Of a stretch of DNA of 15,960 nt, positions 1-6,736 are shown one piece after another. The position numbers were made by a program, and so were the translations under genes. The stretch comes from Baffinella frigidus. Lineage: Eukaryota; Cryptophyceae; Cryptomonadales; Baffinellaceae. The DNA lies in contig MU647232.1 in the NCBI GenBank assembly GCA_026770585.1, positions 119,777 to 135,736 of the forward strand, written 5' to 3'. The first letter of the stretch is position 1; the number at the start of each line of letters is the position of its first letter. The notes below the pieces were generated by a model that saw only the letters and a program-made list of their open reading frames with translations, was not told the DNA's origin and searched no databases.

Positions 1-210
1 CCCCCCTGCAAATGAACACAGTTCTGGGTTAGGGTTTAGGGTTTGGGGTTCAGGGGATTAGTCCCGGCACCATCACTCACGCCGCCGCCGCCGCAACCCC
101 CCCCCTGCAAATGAACAAAATCATGGGTTTGGGGTTTGGGGTTTAGGGTTGAGGGTTTAGGGTTTAGGGGTTTAGTCCGGCACCATCACACACGGCGGCG
201 CCGTCGCCGC
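1..210. repeat. Two ~100-bp units with a CG-rich linker
   Basis: A C-run followed by TGCAAATGAACA occurs at 7-18 and 106-117. The block GGCACCATCAC followed by GCCGCC/CGGCGG-rich sequence occurs at 65-100 and 179-212. Each unit is thus [C-run, TGCAAATGAACA, TTTAGGG-like stretch, GGCACCATCAC, CG-rich trinucleotides], a higher-order unit mixing telomere-like and unrelated DNA. Confidence 0.7.
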
Positions 211-363
211 CCCCTACGTGGAAATTGAGGGTTTGGGGTTTGGGGTTTAGGGTTAAATGGAAATATCTAGGGTTCAGAGTTTAGGGTTTAGGGTTTATGG
301 TTTATGGTTTATGGTCTATGGTTTATGGTTAAGGGTTGAGGGTTAAAGGTTTAATGAACCTAA

Positions 364-665
364 CACAATTCTGGTTTAGGCTTTAGTGTTTTGGGTTTAG
401 GGTGTCGGGTGTCGGGTTTAGGGTTTAGGGTTTAGGGTTTAGGGTTTCGGTCTTACCCCAAGCCCCTCATGCGCCCCCTCACAATTCTGGTTTAGGCTTT
501 AGTGTTTCGGGTTTAGGGTGTAGGGTGTCGGGTGTCGAATTCCGTGTATCGGGTTTCGGGTTTCGGGCGTACCCCAACCCCCTAGGATTTCGGGTTTCGA
601 ATTTCGAATTTCGTGTATCGGGTTTAGAGTTTCGGTCTTACCCCAAGGCCCTCATGCGCCCCCTC
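364..665. repeat. Duplicated non-telomeric spacers within the array
   Basis: A 28-bp segment beginning CACAATTCTGGTTTAGG is present at 364-391 and 480-507. A 33-bp segment beginning CGGTCTTACCCCAAG and ending GCGCCCCCTC is present at 448-480 and 633-665 with minor changes. A related remnant lies near 568-585. Confidence 0.75.
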
Positions 666-767
666 GTTCGCATCCGCGAATTTCCCGAACGCCTCTGCAG
701 GGGCAGGAGCCTGTCGGAGCAGGGTTTAGGGTTTAGGGTTTAGGGTTTAGAGTTTAGGGCTGAGGGT

Positions 768-836
768 TTTTGGTTTTTGATTTTTGATTTTTGGTTTTTG
801 GTTTTTGGTTTTTGGTTTTTGGTTTTTGGCTTTTGG
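768..836 (+). repeat. TTTTTGG/TTTTTGA heptamer run
   Basis: Successive 7-base units of TTTTTGA and TTTTTGG sit between TTTAGGG-type stretches. They keep the telomere-unit length but not its sequence, a locally homogenised variant. Confidence 0.8.
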
Positions 837-907
837 TCTAGGGTTTAGGGTGTAGGGATTAGGGGTTGGGGTGTAGGGTTCAGGGCTGGTGGCTTGGGGG
901 TTAGGGG

Positions 908-1083
908 TTAGGAATTTGCCTGCCCCAGCAGGGTTCAGGGTTTAGGGGTTGGGGTTTAGGGGTTAGGGTTTAGGTTTTAGGGTTTAGGGTTTAGGGTTGA
1001 GGGTTTAGGATTGATGGTTTAGGGATGAGGGGTTAGGAATTTGCCTGCCCCAGCAGGGTTCAGGGTTTAGGGGTTGGGGTTTA
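908..1083 (+). repeat. 52-bp direct duplication with CTGCCCCAGCAGG palindrome
   Basis: An apparently identical segment at 908-959 and 1032-1083 starts TTAGGAATTTGCCTGCCCCA and continues into TTTAGGG-like sequence. The separation is 124 bp. Its only non-telomeric part, TTTGCCTGCCCCAGCAGG, is a short embedded block. Confidence 0.8.
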
Positions 1084-1087
1084 GGGT

Positions 1088-1128
1088 TTAGGGATGGTTT
1101 ATGGTTTATGGTTTATGGTTTATGGTTC
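1088..1128 (+). repeat. TTTATGG heptamer run
   Basis: Consecutive TTTATGG units, a single-base variant of TTTAGGG. A shorter run occurs near 293-332. Confidence 0.8.
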
Positions 1129-1189
1129 AGGGTTGATGGTTTCAGGGTAAGGGGTTAGTTGATAGTTTCAGGGTGAGGGGTTGGGGTAC

Positions 1190-1550
1190 ATGGTTCAGGG
1201 TTACCAGGGTTCAGTGTGAAGGGTGTAAGGTGTAAGGTGTAGGGTGTAGGGTGTAGGGTGTAGGGTGTAGGGTGAATGGTTCAGAGTTACCAGGGTTCAG
1301 TGTGTAGGGTGTAGGTTTAGGGTGAAGGGTGTAGGGTGTAGGGTGTAGGGTATAGGGTGGATGGTTCAGAGTTACCAGGGTTCAGTGTGTAGGGTGTAGG
1401 TGCAGGGTGTAGGGTGTAGGGTGTAGGGTGAATGGTTCAGAGCTACCAGGGTTCAGTGTGTAGGGTGTAGGGTGTAGGTTGTAGGGTGTAGGGTGTAGGG
1501 TGTAGGGTGTAGGGTGTAAAGTGCATGGTTCAGGGTTACCAGGGTTGTCA
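1190..1550 (+). repeat. Higher-order repeat of GTGTAGG units
   Basis: A punctuating segment (ATGGTTCAGRGYTACCAGGG then TTCAGTGTG) begins at 1190, 1276, 1361, 1432 and 1524 (the last diverges after TACCAGGGTT). Between copies lie runs of GTGTAGG, so spacing varies (86, 85, 71, 92 bp) mainly by numbers of heptamers. Confidence 0.85.
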
Positions 1551-1880
1551 ACTGCGTGCCGCGCGCCACTTCCGGAAGTGGCACTCCCACGGCGCGCTGG
1601 TGTTCAGGGTGTGGGCTTCAGACGTTAGGGTTCAGGGGGGGTGATTTAGGTTTGGTTTCAGAGGGTGGTGGGGTTTCAAATCAGCAGCTGACCACCCACG
1701 GCGCGCTGGGGTTTGGGTTTGGGGTGTGGGGTTCAGGGGTTAGGGTGTGGGGTTTGGGATAGGGTTTCGGGTGTAGGGCCCGAATCGTCCCGCGTACCAC
1801 TTGATTTGCCCCGACGGCGCGCTCGGGTTGGTAATTTGGGGGTAAGGATTTAGGTGCTGGGGTTGGGGGCGAGGGGTTTG
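1551..1880. repeat. Three GC-rich ACGGCGCGCT blocks
   Basis: CCCACGGCGCGCTGG appears at 1586-1600 and 1695-1709, and a variant CCCGACGGCGCGCT ends near 1823. The first is preceded by the perfect 16-bp palindrome CCACTTCCGGAAGTGG (1566-1581); the third is preceded by a related CCACTTGATTTGCC. These blocks interrupt the heptamer array. I see no coding signal. Confidence 0.7.
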
Positions 1881-1884
1881 CAGT

Positions 1885-2335
1885 TTGGGGTTTGGGGTTT
1901 AGGGTTTAGGTTTTTTGGGTTTATGGTTTCGGGTGTATGGTTTCGGGTTGATGGTTTCGGTTTTCGGTTTTTGGTTTTGTGTTGATGGTTTCGGGTGTCG
2001 GGTTTCGGGTTTCGGATTTCGGGTTCCGGGTTTCGGTTTTCGGATTTCGAGTTTCGGGTTTCTGGTTTCTGGTTTCGGGTTCCGGGTTCATGGTTTCGGG
2101 CTTCGGGTTGAGGGTTTTCAGGTTTCGGGCTCAGGGTTTCTGGTTCCGGGTTCCGGGTTTCGGGTTCCGGGTTTCGGGCTTCGGGTTTCGGGTTTTCAGG
2201 TTTCGGGCTCAGGGTTTATGGTTTCGGGTTTCGGGTTACGGGTTTCGGTTTTCGGTTGAGGGCGGGTTTGTACCGTCGTGGGGTTCCCCACTGGAACGAC
2301 GCCCCGTGTTTCGAGTTTCTGGTTTAGGGTTCAGG
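1885..2335 (+). repeat. TTTCGGG heptamer-variant sub-array
   Basis: Units of TTTCGGG, TTCCGGG, TTTCTGG and TTTATGG dominate. Because TTTCGGG has no TAG, the forward frames stay open and give repetitive Gly-Phe-Arg-Val peptides, which I do not regard as coding. The same variant recurs at 4930-4948 and, inverted, at 5056-5235. Confidence 0.85.
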
Positions 2336-2690
2336 GTTTAGAGCTCAGGGTTCAGGGGTTAGGGGTGAGGGGTGAAGTGTCAGGGGTTAGGGGTCAGGGG
2401 CTAGGGGTTAGGGGTTACGGGTTACGGGTTAGGGGTTAAGGGTTAGGGGTTAAGTGTCAGGGGTTAGGGGTCAGGGGCTAGGGGTTATGGGTTAGGGGTT
2501 AGGGGTTAAGGGTTAGGGGCTAGGGGTTAGGGGTTAGGGGTTAAGGGCTAGTGGTTAAGGGTTAGGGGTTAAGGGCTAGTGGTTAAGGGTTAAAGGTTAG
2601 GGGTTAGGGGTGAGAGGTTAGGGGTTAGGGTTTACGGTTTGTACCGATTGGGAGGTCCCCGCTGGAACGGCGACCCGTGTCTCGAGTTCT
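2267..2690. repeat. Pair of conserved 53-bp blocks bracketing a TTAGGGG tract
   Basis: TTTGTACCG, then GGG..GGT/TCCCC, CTGGAACG, CG(A/C)CCCGTGT and TCGAGTT occur in the same order at 2267-2319 and 2638-2690, with about ten differences. They flank the TTAGGGG sub-array. GGGGTTCCCC at 2280-2289 is palindromic in the first copy. Confidence 0.8.
2336..2632 (+). repeat. TTAGGGG/TTAAGGG heptamer sub-array
   Basis: Nearly uninterrupted 7-base units of TTAGGGG with TTAAGGG, TCAGGGG and CTAGGGG variants. Runs of four or more GGGG tracts with 3-base spacers (for example around 2514-2545) have classic G-quadruplex potential on the + strand. Confidence 0.85.
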
Positions 2691-2870
2691 TTGAACACGG
2701 TGACTGATTTAGGGTTTAGGGTTTAGGGTTGAGGTTTAGGGTGTAGAGTGTGGGGTTTAGGGTGGAGGGTTTAGGGTTTAGGGTTTAGGGTTTAGGGTTT
2801 AGGGTGTAGGGTGCAGGGTTCAGAGTTTAGATTTAGAGTTTAGGTTTTAGGGTTTAGGGTTTGGGGTTTA

Positions 2871-3209
2871 GGTTTAGGAGGGAGCAGGCGTCAGGCGTGA
2901 AGGGTGGTTGGAGGGGTGTTGGGGGGTGGGGGGGTCGAGATGGGGTGGAACACTTGATTTCAACAATCGCTCGATTTCTCAACAGGCACACACGGGCCTT
3001 GCATCGAACACGCAAACGGTCAAACGCCTTCGCAGATCGTCCCATGTGTTTCCGTGGTACCAATTAATAAAGTGGAGGCACGCCGTCGTAAGGGCCTTTC
3101 AAGGCGAGGCAAGCCACTGGAGGAGGACCTAACAATTGCTTAGTGCAGTACAAAGACCGAGTCAACCGACATTTCGACCAAGTTTCTGGTCGGACTTCGA
3201 AGCCCACAG
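2871..3209. other. Transition region, no recognised gene
   Basis: The heptamer array ends in a G-rich stretch (2890-2945) and gives way to ordinary sequence. Reading frames of 68-74 codons on both strands show no recognisable domain. Nothing further can be supported. Confidence 0.5.
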
Positions 3210-3417
3210 TATTGTCGAAATGGGCTCCGCGCGGGAAAAATCGAGGTCAGGTCAGCACCATTTGTTCATTTTTTTGCCTTTTTGTGTCATCTTATGGGCG
3301 GGAGATGCTATTTTGAGATAAAAATCATGCCTAAGATAGCATAAAAGTCTATTTTTTATTTATTTCCCTGATTTCCTGACCTGACCTCGATTCCGCGCGA
3401 AGCCTATTTCAACAATA
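3210..3417. mobile_element. MITE-like inverted repeat, ~43-bp arms
   Basis: The arm at 3210-3254 (starting TATTGTCGAAATGGGCTCCG, ending TCGAGGTCAGGTCAG) is the near reverse complement of 3376-3417. The AT-rich interior has no coding capacity and contains AAGATAGCATAAAA, also seen at 7410-7423. No clear target duplication is visible. Confidence 0.75.
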
Positions 3418-3426
3418 TGGGTGCAA

Positions 3427-3554
3427 GGAGGTGGAGTTAGAATCCATCCGAAAAATGCTCGTATGAGCGGCCGACACGGGGCACAGTAAGTGGCACAATG
3501 CGCAGCATGTGCGGCGCTGACGCTGTGTTTTTCGCAATGAATTATCAATCTCTG
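3427..3554. repeat. 128-bp dispersed repeat, copy 1
   Basis: It matches 15485-15612, in the 3' region of the zinc-finger gene, over 128 bp with no length difference and roughly ten substitutions. It starts GGAGGTGGAGTTAGAATCCA and ends TTATCAATCTCTG. The AATAAA of the other copy is AATGAA here. No zinc-finger coding sequence is visible next to this copy. Confidence 0.88.
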
Positions 3555-3597
3555 CAAGCGCCGACCTGGCACGGAAATCCCGGGGCAGAGAGGCGCC

Positions 3598-3648
3598 GGT
3601 CACGATGGTAAAATCATGTGTGGGTCACATGATTTTACCATCGTGACC
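3598..3648. repeat. Perfect 23-bp-arm hairpin
   Basis: The arm at 3598-3620 (starts GGTCACGATGGTAAAATCAT) is perfectly complementary to 3626-3648, with a 5-base loop. A third, partial copy of the right arm (CACATGATTTTACG) follows at about 3649-3662. Such a stem would extrude readily; it may be a very short palindromic element. Confidence 0.9.
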
Positions 3649-3852
3649 ACACATGATTTTACGAGCCAGGATCGTAATTGTGATGCGAGTGAGGACCGTG
3701 ATTGTGATGAGAATTGTGAACTTCGAAGTGCAAGCGCCGACCTGGCTCCGGCGCAGACACGTACGCGGGAGAGACAGCGCGCTGCCTACCAGGGCCTGGC
3801 AGAGCCCGTTTCGAGGGTTTCGAGGCGGAGCATGTTGCGGGCGCCGTCGCCG

Positions 3853-3953
3853 CTAGGGTTGGGTTATCAGCAAATTGACTTATCAGCTGAATCAGCAGAT
3901 TGACTTATCAGCAAATTGACTTATCAGCTTAGCTGCTGATAACCCAACCCTAG
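3853..3953. mobile_element. Inverted-repeat element with TATCAGC core and likely 7-bp TSD
   Basis: The 20-bp arm CTAGGGTTGGGTTATCAGCA (3853-3872) is perfectly complementary to 3934-3953. The interior repeats AATTGACTTATCAGC-type units. CGTCGCC flanks the element at 3845-3851 and 3955-3961, one base from each arm, a candidate 7-bp target-site duplication. The outer part of the arm is itself telomere-like. A related sequence is at 11160-11251. Confidence 0.8.
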
Positions 3954-4033
3954 TCGTCGCCCCTCGAACCTTAACCCCTAACGCCTAGGCAGTTCAATTA
4001 TCCACGATAAAATTGGAATTGGAATTCTCCTCG

Positions 4034-4060
4034 AACCCTGAACCCTAAACCCTACACCCT
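4034..4060 (-). repeat. Short CCCTAAA island
   Basis: CCCTGAA-CCCTAAA-CCCTACA-CCCTCA: four telomere-like units in the orientation opposite to the main array. Confidence 0.8.
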
Positions 4061-4267
4061 CACGACCTGGCTCCGGCGCAGACACGTACGCAGGCGAGAC
4101 AGAGCGCTGCCCCCCCCCCCGTTTCGAAGCGGAGCCTGTTCGGCCCGACGCCCTGGATGTTCCGGGCGGGAGCGCGGGGGGGGACGGCTCCAGGCCCCAG
4201 AAGACCCGCATCCACTTGCTCCACGCCGCTAGGGGTTTCCTGCAGACCGGGTGGAGTTGAGTGGGTT

Positions 4268-4370
4268 TGGTTGACTAAACGGTGTAGGGTGTGGTTGACT
4301 GAACGGTGCAGGGGTTGGTTGACTAAATAAATAATGGAGGGTTGGTTGACTAAATGGTGGAGGGTGTGCG
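4268..4370 (+). repeat. Tandem TTGGTTGACTAAA repeats
   Basis: TGGTTGACT(A/G)AA begins at 4268, 4292, 4316 and 4343 (periods 24, 24, 27) with a GGTGNAGGGT linker. TTGACTAAAT occurs again at about 4408 and at 13758-13767 inside other elements, so the motif has spread beyond the array. Confidence 0.8.
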
Positions 4371-4418
4371 CCGCGGACAAGCTGCGAACGAAAGAGGCGT
4401 GCGCAAGTTGACTAAATC

Positions 4419-4573
4419 CTAGCTCTGTCGCAATTAATTCCATCGCATCGTTAAAAACATTAAGCCGTAGATTAGATGGACAGTTAATTTGTACTGGACA
4501 TCCTCCTTTAAAACTAATGATGACGGCCAATTTAATTTTAATCATGAGACGAAATCAAGTGGGACAGAGCTAG
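4419..4573. mobile_element. CTAGCTCTG-family MITE, copy 1
   Basis: It starts CTAGCTCTGTCGCAATTAAT and ends GGGACAGAGCTAG. The right arm (MGACGAAATCAAGTGGGACAG type) matches the better preserved element at 10890-11038, as does the interior (GCCGTAGAT, AATTTGTACTGGA, ACGGC). The left arm is more decayed. Flanks AAATC/GAATC are a 4-of-5 match to a 5-bp duplication. There is no coding capacity, so a transposase would have to act in trans. Confidence 0.82.
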
Positions 4574-4927
4574 GAATCCGTGCGACGGATGACTCAACCA
4601 TGCATGCATGGGGGTTCCACGCCAGAGTCTTGGAAGGGGTCGCCAAAAGTCAATTCCTCCTCAAGGCAGGGGTTTCAAAAGTGAACATGCGGTACCCTGG
4701 TACGCAATAAAAAATCCAACCCCCTCGTCCAATCTGGCGTGGTTGGTGGCAGAAAATGGCCTGTCAAATCGGATGCTGGCCCTAATTAAATTTACTGAGG
4801 GCCCTGAGTAACCTTCGTCCAACTCCTATGAACAAATAGGGATTCGTTTTCTTCTAAATTAAACATGTCCCCGGATAAGCATGGGGGTTGGTGCCACGGC
4901 GTCTATCCGGAGACTATCTGGGAAGGA
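4574..4927. other. No recognised gene
   Basis: Short frames of 67-73 codons on + have no recognisable domain. GCATGGGGGTT occurs at about 4607 and 4880, and an imperfect stem pairs CCGGATA (4872-4878) with TATCCGG (4911-4917). Nothing else is supported. Confidence 0.4.
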
Positions 4928-4929
4928 TG

Positions 4930-5352
4930 TTTCGGGTTTCGGGTTTCGGGTGTAAGGTTTAAAGTGTAAGGTGTAATGTTTAGGACGTGAGCCGCTTGGT
5001 AGCAAAACCCCTCAGTAGCGCTCACCTCTTGGAGGCAGGAGCGTGGCCAAGTCGCAACCCCGAACCCCGAAACCCGAAACCCGAAACCTGGAACCCAGAA
5101 CCCGAAATCCGGAACACGGAACCTGAAACCTGGAACCCGAAAACGGTAACGGAAACGCGCTCACCTCCTGGAGGGGCGTGGCCTAGTCTCAAACCCGAAA
5201 CCCGAAACCCGAAATCCGAAACATGGAGACGAACCCCTCAGGAGCGCTCTTCTTCTTCTTCTTCTTCTTCTTCTTCTTCTGGATTGCTCTCAAGCCTAGA
5301 GATGAGTGGTCCAAAATCCTCACCTCTTGGACGCTGGCGCGTGGCCGAGTCG
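4930..5352. repeat. Three GCGCTCACCTCTTGGAGGC blocks alternating with TTTCGGG/CCCGAAA units
   Basis: A 32-36-bp block (GCGCTCACCTC.TGGAGG to GCGTGGCC.AGTC) occurs at 5018-5053, 5157-5188 and about 5317-5352. Between copies lie CCCGAAA/CCTGGAA-type units (5056-5145, 5191-5220), the reverse of the TTTCGGG variant. A forward TTTCGGG run lies at 4930-4948. The frames across it, including one of 144 codons, are repeat artefacts. Confidence 0.8.
5249..5280 (+). repeat. (CTT)n microsatellite
   Basis: About eleven CTT/TTC units. It would read as poly-Ser, poly-Phe, poly-Leu or poly-Lys depending on frame and strand, which explains homopolymer tracts in the overlapping reading frames. Confidence 0.95.
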
Positions 5353-5424
5353 AAGCTGCTTGGTCCCTCCCGAAGGCAGCCATGCTGTCGGGGGGGGGAA
5401 ATTCCGTCAGGATTCAGGTGAAAT

Positions 5425-5620
5425 TTTCTTTTTTTAAAACGTTTTATCCTTTTTTAAAAACGTTGTTTAAACCCGATTGTGTCTCGTCGTTGTTCCGCAG
5501 GGAAGGGGGGAAATGTTGTTAGGGGAAAAATGCTGTTCGGGGGGAAATGCTATTATGGGTCAAATGCGGGGGAGATAATCTTGGTGGCGCACATGCTGTT
5601 AGGGGGGAAGTGCCGTTTGT
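5425..5620 (+). repeat. Degenerate GGGGGAAATGCTGTTA repeats after a TTTTTTAAAACG pair
   Basis: TTTTTTAAAACGTTTTA and TTTTTTAAAAACGTTGTTT stand in tandem (5430-5470). From 5505 the motif GGGGGGAAATG(T/C)T(G/A)TTA recurs four or five times to about 5615 with irregular spacing. No gene is supported. Confidence 0.6.
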
Positions 5621-5705
5621 TGAGTGTGTGTGGCACGACGCTGGTATTGAGGAAAAGTCACAGGGAAATCACTGGTACTACTGCACGACACAAACCACCG
5701 CCAAA

Positions 5706-5765
5706 TCTCAACCCTAGACCCTAGGCCCGAAACCCTAGACCCGAACCCCGAAATCCGAAAGCCTA
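5706..5765 (-). repeat. CCCTAGA/CCCGAAA telomere-like island
   Basis: Eight or so degenerate units of CCCTAGA, CCCGAAA and CCCTAAA type, inverted relative to the left array, abutting the next MITE-like element. Confidence 0.8.
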
Positions 5766-5819
5766 AACTTCTTGCCTAGAGCGCCTTGTCTGGTCACAGA
5801 GCGGCAAACAGCTTCTCCC

Positions 5820-5958
5820 CTAGCTCTGCCTGAGTCTATTTGGGCGCACCAATTTTGTGAGGTCAGAATCCTTTCCGCTCCAAAGTTGACGGGTGTGTAC
5901 CGCGAATCCAGCATGTCCACTTGAGAATAGTCGGTCAACGCGAGTGAGGCAGAGCTAG
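5820..5958 (-). mobile_element. CTAGCTCTG-family element, inverted member of the 144-bp type
   Basis: Termini are CTAGCTCTGCCTGAG (left) and GAGGCAGAGCTAG (right). Its reverse complement carries GACTATTCTCAAGT, CCGTCAACTTTGGAGCGG and GGTGCGCCCAAATAG in the same order and spacing as the tandem units at 6161-6558. Differences from those units change the encoded residues, with no obvious protein-level constraint. No target duplication is evident. Confidence 0.8.
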
Positions 5959-6073
5959 GCCACCTAGGATGAGACTGTGTTCTGGGGAGGTGTCAGAGTG
6001 AGCCACGAACAAAGCCGAGGAACCGACAAACAAAAATCATGAAAATGCTTAGCGTGGAGAGCTGGAGGAACCT

Positions 6074-6558
6074 CTAGCTCTGCCTCATCTCAGATTATAA
6101 TGGATTGAGGCGTTGGAGACGAATTATGATTTATTGGATTATTTATGTCCGTTGACGGGCTATTCTCAAGTTGACATCCTGGGTTTGCTGTACAAATCCG
6201 TCAACTTTGGAGCGGAAATGAGCCCGGGCTCACCAAACCGGTGCGCCCAAATAGCCTGCGGCAGAGACCCAAAGCATCGCTCTGCTGCAAGCGGGTCGAC
6301 GGACTATTCTCAAGTTGACATCCTGGGTGTGTGGTACAAGTCCGTCAACTTAGGAGCGGAAATGAGCCCGGACTCACCAAACCGGTGCGCCCAAATAGTC
6401 TGCGACAGAGACCCGAAGCATCGCTCTGCCGCAGGCGGGTTCACGGACTATTCTTAAGTTGACATCCTGGGTTTGCTGTCCAAATCCGTCAACTTTGGAG
6501 CGGAAATGAGCCCGGGCTCACCAAACCGGTGCGCCCAAATAGTCTGCGACAGAGCTAG
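6074..6558 (+). mobile_element. CTAGCTCTG-family element expanded as a 144-bp head-to-tail array
   Basis: Outer termini are CTAGCTCTGCCTCA (6074) and GACAGAGCTAG (to 6558). Inside, the unit marked TATTCTCAAGTTGACATCCT starts at 6161, 6305 and 6449 (TATTCTTAAG in the third), a 144-bp period. Units one and two differ at about 13 positions. At each junction a CAGAG half-terminus meets a GCTCTGC half-terminus, as expected of element copies joined head to tail. Because 144 is divisible by three, one frame runs through all units (see the separate entry). Confidence 0.82.
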
Positions 6559-6736
6559 AAGTCACCACGAGCCCTCCGAAGCGGACCAAATCACGGATGT
6601 GGCTTGCACTTTTTCGGCAGAGCCGTACCACCACCGGGTAACCCAGAATCTCATCCCGGCGAGTATTTCTGAGAAATACGATTTCGGGGATCTCCGATTC
6701 GATTTGCAACGAAAATTACTACACGGACGTGACTGA
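6113..6736 (+). pseudogene. 48-residue repeat reading frame broken by one TAA
   Basis: One frame is open from 6113 to 6454, meets TAA at 6455-6457, and continues in the same frame to 6736. It encodes repeats containing DYSQVDILG, KSVN.GAEMSP and PNRCAQI. The stop is CAA to TAA in the third unit. There is no in-frame ATG before the first repeat. The frame falls wholly inside palindromic repeat DNA and runs on into the next palindrome. I recognise no family. The most economical view is a fortuitous frame; a degenerate coding repeat cannot be excluded. Confidence 0.25.

Larger units (their letters stand above)
1..2870 (+). repeat. Degenerate TTTAGGG telomere-type array (overall)
   Basis: The block is dominated by 7-base units related to TTTAGGG, with the G-rich strand on +. 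Perfect runs are short, for example around 418-446, 720-750 and 2705-2730; most units carry substitutions. The array runs off the left edge. A left chromosome end would show CCCTAAA on the + strand, so the orientation is opposite to that of a left terminal telomere, which favours an interstitial or inverted subtelomeric array. Long reading frames here (such as the two overlapping ones at 1915-2341 with Gly-Phe/Val-Ser repeats) are artefacts of a 7-base repeat lacking stop codons in a given variant. No gene is supported in this block. Confidence 0.93.
3731..4150. repeat. Duplicated ~55-bp CGACCTGGCTCCGGCGCAGA block
   Basis: The segment starting CGACCTGGCTCCGGCGCAGA and running through ACACGTACGC and GAGACAG to GCGCTGCC is present near 3738-3786 and 4065-4112. 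In both copies it is followed by a GTTTCGA..GCGGAGC stretch (near 3808-3831 and 4120-4138). A shorter CGCCGACCTGGC lies at 3559-3570. The element at 3853-3953 and a CCCTAAA island separate the copies. Confidence 0.72.

Noticed and set aside
1-60. Terminal telomere cap at the left edge
   Set aside because: The strand orientation is wrong for a left end, units are degenerate, and the window begins in a C-run/TGCAAATGAACA spacer rather than perfect repeats.
1915-2341. Overlapping open frames of 114-120 codons encoding Gly-Phe-Arg-Val repeats
   Set aside because: They arise because TTTCGGG-type heptamers lack stops. More than one frame is open over the same DNA and the peptides are only the repeat read in different phases.
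4268-4370. CRISPR-like array of TTGGTTGACTAAA
   Set aside because: Repeats are ~13 bp with 11-14-bp similar spacers in a eukaryotic context. It is an ordinary tandem repeat.
5223-5522. Coding frame with poly-Phe or poly-Ser tract
   Set aside because: The homopolymer is the (CTT)n microsatellite. No flanking domain or conserved sequence supports a gene.
6113-6457. Bona fide 48-residue repeat protein gene
   Set aside because: No in-frame ATG precedes the repeats, the frame lies within MITE-type DNA, and the inverted relative shows changes at many codons. I keep it only as a low-confidence relic.
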